DNA of 5,904 nt. Origin: Desulfonatronospira sp. (GTDB lineage: Bacteria; Desulfobacterota; Desulfovibrionia; Desulfovibrionales; Desulfonatronovibrionaceae). The first letter of the stretch is position 1. Every line of letters begins with the position of its first letter. The notes under the pieces were generated by a model. It was not told the origin of the DNA. It saw only the letters and a list, made by a program, of their open reading frames with translations, and did not search any database. Made by a program: the position numbers and the translations under genes. Of the stretch, positions 1 through 4,294 are shown one piece after another. Where the stretch lies: the NCBI GenBank assembly GCA_003554505.1, contig PWGS01000144.1:1-5904 (forward strand), in the 5' to 3' direction.

Positions 1-176
1 CCGCTACTAACATCAAACCTTCCGATTGCTTTAGCCTTATTTCGTGGATTACCCTCAGCATTGCGGAAGTACTTCACATATTTGTAGACGTACTTTTCGC
101 CTTTTGCCCCAGCTACTTTTATATGAACACCATCACCTTCGGGAATTTCGACCAGAGATTCGTTGTAAACAGCCAC
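1..176 (-). CDS. IS4/IS1634-like transposase, N-terminal part only
   Basis: The first 58 codons of a DNA transposase are visible, and the gene runs off the left edge. The start is GTG at 176-174, chosen because a full AGGAGG (190-185) lies 8 nt upstream and a strong promoter lies behind it. The peptide begins MAVYNESLVEIPEGDGVHIK and continues with the basic stretch KYVYKYVKYFRNAEGNPRNK and KAKAIGRFD. From memory of the family, this aromatic-basic N-terminal pattern, with its RNKxKxIGxxD ending, is typical of IS1634/IS4-type transposases in Clostridia, where it precedes the DDE catalytic domain. The catalytic residues are not in the window, so activity cannot be judged. The GTG start, ribosome binding site and promoter all look intact, which suggests a recent or still functional insertion. 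The family assignment rests on motif recognition only. Confidence 0.72.
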   Translation of the reverse strand, partial: MAVYNESLVEIPEGDGVHIKVAGAKGEKYVYKYVKYFRNAEGNPRNKAKAIGRFDVSS

Positions 177-190
177 TTCAAACACCTCCT

Positions 191-214
191 GTATACGCTA
201 ATTATAGCGTATAC
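191..214. repeat. Perfect palindrome with 10-bp arms over the transposase -10 box
   Basis: GTATACGCTA (191-200) and TAGCGTATAC (205-214) are exact inverted copies separated by ATTA. On the minus strand the -10 hexamer TATAAT occupies the spacer and the inner base pairs. The arrangement fits an operator for autorepression by the transposase or a host factor. An RNA hairpin just ahead of the ribosome binding site is also possible. A related sequence (14 of 17 bases, including the exact 10-mer TACGCTAATT) recurs at 318-334. Confidence 0.75.
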
Positions 215-229
215 ATAAAGGAATTGCAA
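201..229 (-). promoter_or_regulatory. Sigma-A type promoter of the transposase gene
   Basis: Read on the minus strand, TTGCAA (229-224, 4 of 6 matches to the -35 consensus) is followed by a 17-bp spacer and a perfect TATAAT (206-201). The expected transcript starts near 195, about 20 nt before the GTG start at 176, with AGGAGG in between. The -10 box lies in the middle of the palindrome at 191-214, so anything bound there would block the promoter. Confidence 0.7.
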
Positions 230-365
230 GATGAATTTTAACCATATCTCATGGAGCAAAAACCCCCAAAACATAGGCTTTTCTCAGCATAATATGACTC
301 TAGTAGTCAGAGGGTCCGTCTACGCTAATTTTTGTGGGGAATTTAGGATAATAAAAGATAACGCA
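230..365. other. Spacer between transposase promoter and REP-like hairpin; probable IS end
   Basis: I see no gene in this stretch. It should contain the outer end of the insertion sequence, because the transposase reads away from it. The one notable signal is GTCTACGCTAATTTTTG at 318-334, which matches 14 of 17 bases of 191-207. It could be a transposase binding site or part of the terminal inverted repeat. A short inverted repeat, TGACT/AGTCA, lies at 295-309. The element boundary cannot be fixed without the other end. Confidence 0.35.
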
Positions 366-408
366 GGGACGGCGCTGTTACCCATTTGTTGAGCAATAGT
401 TCCGTCCC
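366..408. repeat. REP-like imperfect hairpin with GGGACGG/CCGTCCC ends
   Basis: GGGACGG (366-372) pairs with CCGTCCC (402-408). Read on the minus strand, pairing resumes after small internal mismatches through CT/AG and TTGCTCA/TGGGTAA (two G-T wobbles), leaving a loop of about 4 nt. This gives a stem of roughly 20 positions. It starts 17 nt past the stop of the lipoprotein gene. Clostridial genomes often carry dispersed hairpins whose ends read GGGACGG, and I take this as one of them. It could also help to end transcription of the lipoprotein gene, but no clean T-run follows on the minus strand. Confidence 0.5.
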
Positions 409-424
409 AGTGCTGTGTTTTAAA

Positions 425-1384
425 CTAGATGCAGATCCAGAAATACTTAACATAATTTGGAGAATTGATGGTCCGGATATCGGATGGAATATGATTATGG
501 TTGCCATTGAAGAAGTAAAAAAGCTCATCACCTGCTTCATAGACAAAACCACACCGCCCCTGGCTTTCATCTTCGTTAATGCGATTTACCCAGTAGCTCT
601 TAACCACTCCTGCTGTACCAATTGATTCGTACCACTGCAGGTCGTAACTTATTTCTCCTTTTTCAGCCAGACTTAAGATTGTATCTATTGCTGTTACCAC
701 TACTGGTTGAAACATATCCGACCTAAGGTTATGAGCTGTGACTTCAACCTCTTCAAAAATATGCTTATCGTTTTTGCCCTCGATAATTACTTCAGGAACT
801 ATAATTTTGCCGCCGTTTTCATCTTTACGCCTGATTTCATCGCGGTAAGTATTGTAGATGGATTCGAGGCGTTCTTCCGGTTGCTTGACCATCTTCAGGA
901 ACATTTCATCTTTGTATGGGTAGTGATCCATCCGATATACACTACGTTCAAGCCAACCGCCATCGTAGTAGGCGCTATACCACCAATCGGTGCGTCCATC
1001 AAGGCTGTCAATGATATGGGTGTTCATTTCTTCATCAAAGTAGTAGTCCATGTCAATTTGTCCGTCCTGCGCCAGGTAAACCAAAATATCGAAAATAGAA
1101 AAGTAACCTTCTCTGAATATATCTTTCCGCACGGTTTCAACTTTCTGTGGATCAAAAGAGAAAGTACCCAGGCCATCTATTTCGATTTCCCCCGCCCCTG
1201 TCGCGGCAGTTTCACTGACTTCTCCAAACACCTGGTTTTTCTTATCCGCCGCTTCGAATTCAGGGTCAATAGCTTCTGGTTCAGAAGCTTCGGGCTCTGA
1301 TATTTCTTCTTCGGTACAACTGCTGGCAGCAGTAATTAGAACCATGGATATTACAACAAGCATAAGGTAACCTGCATTTTTCAT
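425..1384 (-). CDS. Predicted secreted lipoprotein with duplicated domain, function unknown
   Basis: This is a 319-residue protein. The start is the ATG at 1384-1382, chosen over an in-frame ATG 45 nt upstream because GGGGAGG (1399-1393) lies 8 nt before it and the product then begins with a normal lipoprotein signal: MKNAG, a hydrophobic stretch (residues 6-20) and an AASSC lipobox, which would put the lipidated cysteine at 23. A Glu/Pro-rich linker (about 24-48) follows. Two related domains come next. Residues 86-110 align with 221-245 without gaps (8 of 25 identical, sharing R.D.F and D....LA..G.I). The first copy continues into DWWYSAYYDGG (133-143), a second aromatic-rich half reminiscent of DUF4430/transcobalamin-C-like ligand-binding folds, which is a tentative comparison. 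The protein should be anchored on the outer face of the membrane. No neighbour on its strand hints at a ligand. I do not recognise a named family. Confidence 0.85.
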   Translation of the reverse strand: MKNAGYLMLVVISMVLITAASSCTEEEISEPEASEPEAIDPEFEAADKKNQVFGEVSETAATGAGEIEIDGLGTFSFDPQKVETVRKDIFREGYFSIFDILVYLAQDGQIDMDYYFDEEMNTHIIDSLDGRTDWWYSAYYDGGWLERSVYRMDHYPYKDEMFLKMVKQPEERLESIYNTYRDEIRRKDENGGKIIVPEVIIEGKNDKHIFEEVEVTAHNLRSDMFQPVVVTAIDTILSLAEKGEISYDLQWYESIGTAGVVKSYWVNRINEDESQGRCGFVYEAGDELFYFFNGNHNHIPSDIRTINSPNYVKYFWICI

Positions 1385-1745
1385 AAAACTAACCTCCCCA
1401 GTCAGGTATTTGATGTAAACATAAACCATATAAAACTAACTATATTATTATTATATCATAATATTAAAGATATTAAAATTAATAATCATTATTGGTTGGA
1501 GCAGGTTTAATGTAGAGGTTTTACCAGCTTTACCGGAAAGAAAAATTTTCCCCTGCCGTTTTGGCCGTAGCGTTGGCTTATTAAGGTGTTTTATATGATT
1601 TTGACTTTTTACTTGGCGCATCCGGATCTCTAAATGGAAGTGGAACAACGGTAACTAATTAATTTTATGAATCTTATCAGGTTACATACATGGGCATCCT
1701 TTCCAAAAGAAGTGAGAAGGGATCTTGTTTAGACTTTATTATTAA

Positions 1746-1778
1746 GTCTCCTGGAAAAAATCAGGGGGCATCTTTTTT
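1746..1778 (+). terminator. Terminator-like hairpin with T-run upstream of the arsR-type promoter
   Basis: GTCTCCTG (1746-1753) pairs with CAGGGGGC (1762-1769) using two G-T wobbles around a GAAAAAAT loop, and a run of six T starts at 1773. It would end rightward transcripts entering from 1500-1740, although no gene is visible there. A second, smaller hairpin (AGACTT 1731-1736 with AAGTCT 1744-1749) shares bases 1746-1749 with it, so the two cannot form together. Confidence 0.4.
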
Positions 1779-1810
1779 ATTGAGCAAAGCTGATATATCT
1801 AAAAGAAGCC

Positions 1811-1839
1811 TTGACAAACACAATTGCTTATCTTATTAT
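1811..1839 (+). promoter_or_regulatory. Sigma-A promoter of the repressor-exporter operon
   Basis: A perfect TTGACA (1811-1816), a 17-bp spacer and TATTAT (1834-1839, 5 of 6) form a near-consensus promoter. The transcript should start near 1846, about 35 nt before the ATG at 1881. A ribosome binding site AAGGA (1867-1871) lies 9 nt before that ATG. A promoter this strong normally needs a repressor, and an inverted repeat overlaps its -10 box. Confidence 0.8.
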
Positions 1840-1851
1840 CTATTTAAGCAA
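1824..1851. promoter_or_regulatory. Probable ArsR-type operator overlapping the -10 box
   Basis: TTGCTTA (1824-1830) and TAAGCAA (1845-1851) are exact inverted copies, with 14 bp between them and 21 bp (two helix turns) from start to start. They bracket the -10 hexamer. ArsR/SmtB repressors bind such AT-rich inverted repeats at their own promoters, so autorepression by the product of the next gene is the natural reading. The binding itself is inferred. Confidence 0.55.
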
Positions 1852-1880
1852 ATCATTAATTAGATTAAGGATGTATTGAT

Positions 1881-2471
1881 ATGGATAACCAGAAAATGAA
1901 TATTGAGAGTAAAACCAGTTTGGTCAGGGTGCTCAGGACCCTGGGTGATGAAACCCGTTTTCAAATAATCAAACTACTCCTTGATAATGACTTATGTGTA
2001 GGGGCACTGGCCCGGATTATGGATATATCTAAACCGGCGGTCTCTCAACACTTGAAAATACTCAGGGAGGCCGGCTTGATAAGAGGAGATAAGCGTGGTT
2101 ACTGGACTCATTACGAAGTGCAAAGGGAGCCGCTCCGGGAATCTGCCCGGCAACTGCAGGCATTAATCGAAACTCCGGCTGCTCTTGATAATAATTCTTA
2201 TATATGTTTACGAACAAAGGTAAACGAATCTAAAACAGAAAGGAGGGTGCTGAAGATGTGTGAAAACTGTTGTGCGCAACCGGACAAGTTGAAAACCAAA
2301 CCTGAAGAATGTACCCCGGAACAAATCAAAGAATGTCACGGTGATCAAAAAGAACATTCCTGTGAAACTCGTTGTGAAAAACCGGACAAGTTGAAAACCA
2401 AACCCGAAGAATGTACCCCGGAACAAATCAAAGAGTGCCATGGTGATCAGAATGGCCACCAATGTGAATGA
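1881..2471 (+). CDS. ArsR/SmtB-family repressor with cysteine-rich repeated tail
   Basis: This 196-residue DNA-binding protein probably represses its own operon and releases DNA on binding a metal, metalloid or other thiol-reactive ligand. Residues 13-95 form the ArsR winged helix: LRTLGDETRFQIIKLLL, then the recognition helix region SKPAVSQHLKILREAGLI (50-67) and the wing GDKRGYWTHYEV (69-80). Classical ArsR has a CVC pair at the start of the helix-turn-helix. Here only one cysteine remains (LCVG, Cys39). Typical members have about 100-120 residues. This one continues through a linker into a tail (126-196) with ten cysteines and two 34-residue repeats, each containing KPEECTPEQIKECHGD. The tail may be a metal-binding module. 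It has its own AGGAGG and in-frame ATG inside the reading frame. The gene is first in an operon with an ABC-2 exporter. The family is certain; the ligand is unknown. Confidence 0.92.
   Translation: MDNQKMNIESKTSLVRVLRTLGDETRFQIIKLLLDNDLCVGALARIMDISKPAVSQHLKILREAGLIRGDKRGYWTHYEVQREPLRESARQLQALIETPAALDNNSYICLRTKVNESKTERRVLKMCENCCAQPDKLKTKPEECTPEQIKECHGDQKEHSCETRCEKPDKLKTKPEECTPEQIKECHGDQNGHQCE
2256..2471 (+). CDS. Possible separate small Cys-rich protein from an internal start in the arsR-type gene
   Basis: Inside the repressor reading frame, AGGAGG (2241-2246) precedes an in-frame ATG (2256) by 9 nt. This is as good as any translation signal in the window. Initiation here would give a 71-residue, very polar protein (MCENCCAQPDK at the start) with ten cysteines, several histidines and two repeats, and no helix-turn-helix. 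Two readings are possible. The gene may be a fusion of a normal ArsR gene with a downstream small gene whose ribosome binding site is now translated (as ERRV), or both long and short products may be made. I recall free-standing small proteins with KPEECTPEQI-like motifs in Clostridia, but cannot check this here. Function unknown; metal binding is inferred from the Cys/His content. Confidence 0.4.
   Translation: MCENCCAQPDKLKTKPEECTPEQIKECHGDQKEHSCETRCEKPDKLKTKPEECTPEQIKECHGDQNGHQCE
2271..2468 (+). repeat. Two-copy 102-bp tandem repeat encoding the Cys-rich tail
   Basis: Copy 1 starts at 2271 and copy 2 at 2373, with a period of 102 bp (34 codons). The conserved cores at 2280-2348 and 2382-2450 (69 bp) differ at five positions, all in third codon positions and all silent, so the 23 residues from PDKLKTK to ECHGDQ are identical. 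The ends differ more (CAQ versus CEK, and KEHSCETR versus NGHQCE). Confidence 0.9.
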
Positions 2472-2576
2472 GAAAATTGATAAGAAAATGGAATAGAAAA
2501 AAATGACGGAGATTGCAGAATTGTCAAAGTTACTTTAGAAGTTGAAGCTGACTTGCCTGTAAATGAGGAGAGGTGA
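2468..2576 (+). pseudogene. Possible frameshifted mini-gene between repressor and ABC genes
   Basis: An ATG at 2468 overlaps the repressor stop (ATGA) and reads MRKLIRKWNRKK before a stop at 2504-2506, directly after a run of seven A (2497-2503). In the frame one base later, open from 2484 to the TGA at 2574-2576, the sequence reads NDGDCRIVKV then TLEVEADLPVNEER, which looks protein-like but has no normal start codon. Removing one A from the run would join the two into a 35-residue peptide ending 3 nt before the proposed ABC start. This could be a decayed small gene, a slippage-dependent one, or chance. No ribosome binding site is obvious for the ATG at 2468, though translational coupling is possible. 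Confidence 0.25.
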
Positions 2577-2579
2577 GCG

Positions 2580-3545
2580 ATAAAACTGAAGATTATTGAA
2601 GCAGATGATTTAAAGAAAAACTATAATGGTTTTACTGCTGTGGAAGGTGTAAATTTCCATATTAACCAGGGCGAAATATTTGGTTTTCTCGGTCCGAACG
2701 GGGCAGGGAAAACTACAACAATCAATATGCTCACCGGTTTGTCAAAAATAACCAGTGGAACAGTTAAATTGCTCGGAGAAGATTACTCCCGCAATGTTAA
2801 AAAGGCCCAGGCTATGATGGGCATAGTCCCCGATGAAAGTAATCTTTATGAAGAACTGGATGGATGGGAGAATTTGGGCTTCTGCGGAGCACTTTACGGT
2901 ATGGATAAAAATCTGCGTGAAGAAAGGGCCAGTCAACTGCTGCATGAATTCGGCTTAGAGGAAGCAGCGCGCAAACCATTTAAAGCCTACTCCAAGGGAA
3001 TGAAACGAAAACTCACCATAGCAGCAGGGATTATTCATCAACCTCAAATTCTGTTTTTGGATGAACCGACCACCGGAATTGATGTGGCTTTTGCCCGGCA
3101 AATTCGCAACCTGATTGTAGATCTTCATAATAAGGGCACAACAATTTTTTTGACCACTCATTATATTGAAGAGGCAGAGCGGCTTTGTGAAAGATTGGCT
3201 TTTATAGTGCAGGGCAAAATCGTTCGAGAAGGTACTGTAGAAGAATTGATGCAAGAAACCCAGGGAGAAAATATTGTTAACTTTACTTTGGGTGGAGATT
3301 TCTCCGAAATAGACGAAGATTTCAGAAGTTATTTCCCTGCATATGATATTAAGATGGGTAGGGACAATGTAGTTAGCATTCATTCTCAATCAACCTTTAC
3401 CCTGCTTCCCCTGGTCCGTTTTTTTGAAGAACGGGATCTGCCGGTTTATGAAGCAAAGATTATCCGACCTTCTTTAGAAGAAGTCTTTGTTAAGGTTACC
3501 GGCATAGAGCTGCAAAAGATGCAAAATCAAAGGGGGGATCGCTAA
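2580..3545 (+). CDS. ABC-2 type exporter, ATP-binding subunit
   Basis: This cytoplasmic ATPase powers the membrane partner encoded next. From codon 2580 it has 321 residues, a usual length. It shows Walker A GPNGAGKTT (38-46), an altered Q-loop VPDESNLYEEL (Asp85 where Gln is usual), signature YSKGMKRKL (137-145), Walker B ILFLDEP with catalytic Glu (157-163), D-loop, and switch His194 (TTHYIEEAE). A C-terminal domain of about 100 residues ends in the LEEVFVKVTG motif common in DrrA/CcmA-like ATPases. The start is a problem. The first normal start codon is GTG at 2640, which has no ribosome binding site and would remove the N-terminal strand IIEADDLKKNYNGFTAV with its adenine-stacking Tyr. 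An in-frame ATA at 2580, 9 nt after GAGGAG, or CTG at 2586, fits family alignment better. The stop overlaps the permease ATG by one base (TAATG). Confidence 0.88.
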   Translation: MKLKIIEADDLKKNYNGFTAVEGVNFHINQGEIFGFLGPNGAGKTTTINMLTGLSKITSGTVKLLGEDYSRNVKKAQAMMGIVPDESNLYEELDGWENLGFCGALYGMDKNLREERASQLLHEFGLEEAARKPFKAYSKGMKRKLTIAAGIIHQPQILFLDEPTTGIDVAFARQIRNLIVDLHNKGTTIFLTTHYIEEAERLCERLAFIVQGKIVREGTVEELMQETQGENIVNFTLGGDFSEIDEDFRSYFPAYDIKMGRDNVVSIHSQSTFTLLPLVRFFEERDLPVYEAKIIRPSLEEVFVKVTGIELQKMQNQRGDR

Positions 3546-4279
3546 TGAAAACATGGATTGCATTTGCCAATATTCTGATCAAAGATATGCGCAGCTATTA
3601 TTTAAAGCCACCTAATATCAGCTGGGGCTTGATATTTCCGGTAGCCTGGACATTGATGTTCTTTTTGCGTTCCCCTGTCCCGGTTGATGTCCGCGACCTT
3701 TTACCTGGGGTTATTGCTCTTTCTATATTATTCGGGACTACATCCATGTTGGCGGTAACCATTACGTTTGAAAGGAAAAGCCGTTCTTTTGAACGCCTGC
3801 TGCTGGCCCCGATCAGCCTTAACTTATTAATGCTTTCTAAAACTTCCGGAGCTATATTGTTTGGGGTTATTAATGCTTTTATTCCTATTATTTTTGCGAG
3901 CTTCATGACCGGGTTGTCCGGGATTAGGTGGCCAATGGTGCTGGGTAGTGTAATATTAATTGCGATAACTTCAACCTTCATGGGGCTATTTATTGCTGTT
4001 TCAGTCAGTCAGGTCTTTGAAGCCCAGACTTTTTCAAATTCTTTCCGCTTTCCAATTCTTTTTATGTGTGGACTTTTTATTCCACTGACTGATCTGCCGG
4101 TTTTTCTGCTGCCGGTTTCGTATGTGCTGCCCCTGACATACGGAGTAGATATACTAAAAACAGCGATCAATGATAACGGTCTAATATCCGTTCCGCTCAG
4201 CTTCCTGTCTCTGGCTGCCTTTAGTGTATTACTTTTTGCATACAGCATCTACAATGTAAACCGAAAATGGATCCATTGA
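3545..4279 (+). CDS. ABC-2 type exporter, membrane subunit
   Basis: This 244-residue integral membrane protein should form the channel of the exporter with the preceding ATPase. I count six hydrophobic segments at about 24-42, 52-74, 99-121, 129-155, 168-190 and 214-236. Between segments 2 and 3 lies the cytoplasmic FERKSRSFERLLLAPIS motif (75-91), and segment 5 is followed by LPLTYGVDILK (195-205); both are hallmarks of ABC-2 permeases of the DrrB/NodJ type. Length is normal and no break is seen. The ATG is coupled to the ATPase stop, and AGGGGGG (3531-3537) lies 7 nt upstream. ABC-2 exporters move drugs, lipids, polysaccharides or ions, and nothing here fixes the substrate. The thiol-rich repressor suggests a toxic metal or an electrophile-related compound. 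The gene ends 15 nt from the converging flavoprotein gene. Confidence 0.9.
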   Translation: MKTWIAFANILIKDMRSYYLKPPNISWGLIFPVAWTLMFFLRSPVPVDVRDLLPGVIALSILFGTTSMLAVTITFERKSRSFERLLLAPISLNLLMLSKTSGAILFGVINAFIPIIFASFMTGLSGIRWPMVLGSVILIAITSTFMGLFIAVSVSQVFEAQTFSNSFRFPILFMCGLFIPLTDLPVFLLPVSYVLPLTYGVDILKTAINDNGLISVPLSFLSLAAFSVLLFAYSIYNVNRKWIH

Positions 4280-4294
4280 TCCCTGTAGGGGGCC

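Larger units (their letters stand above)
1385..1880. other. Intergenic region between divergent lipoprotein and arsR-type genes
   Basis: No convincing gene lies in this stretch of nearly 500 bp. From left to right it holds the lipoprotein ribosome binding site (1393-1399) and a very AT-rich stretch (about 1430-1490) likely to contain the leftward lipoprotein promoter. A TATAAT at 1455-1450 on the minus strand is a candidate -10 box, but no good -35 box accompanies it. Next is a GC-richer segment (1500-1650) whose origin I cannot identify. Then come the terminator-like hairpin (1746-1778) and the arsR-type promoter with its inverted repeat (1811-1851). Confidence 0.6.

Noticed and set aside
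44..241. 65-codon plus-strand open frame at the left edge
   Set aside because: It is antisense to the transposase start and runs through its promoter palindrome; the opposite strand has the better evidence.
295..309. Short inverted repeat TGACT/AGTCA as a possible IS terminal repeat
   Set aside because: Five-base arms with no context are expected by chance, and the other end of the element is not visible.
707..1300. 197-codon open frame on the plus strand opposite the lipoprotein gene
   Set aside because: It lies wholly antisense to a gene with a clear signal peptide, ribosome binding site and domain repeat; it has no ribosome binding site and no recognisable motif.
1451..1648. 65-codon open frame on the minus strand in the intergenic region
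   Set aside because: It starts with TTG without a ribosome binding site, ends in low-complexity AT-rich sequence and matches no family I know. A decayed mobile-element remnant is possible but cannot be supported.
1690..1863. 57-codon open frame (ATG 1690 to TAG 1863) before the repressor gene
   Set aside because: It has no ribosome binding site and runs through the terminator-like hairpin, the promoter and the operator, so it is most likely chance.
2208..2462. 84-codon minus-strand open frame opposite the Cys-rich tail
   Set aside because: It is a mirror of the tandem repeat, with Phe/Thr-rich repeats and no translation signals.
2955..3389. 144-codon minus-strand open frame opposite the ABC ATPase
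   Set aside because: The opposite strand encodes all ABC motifs; this frame has no ribosome binding site or domain.
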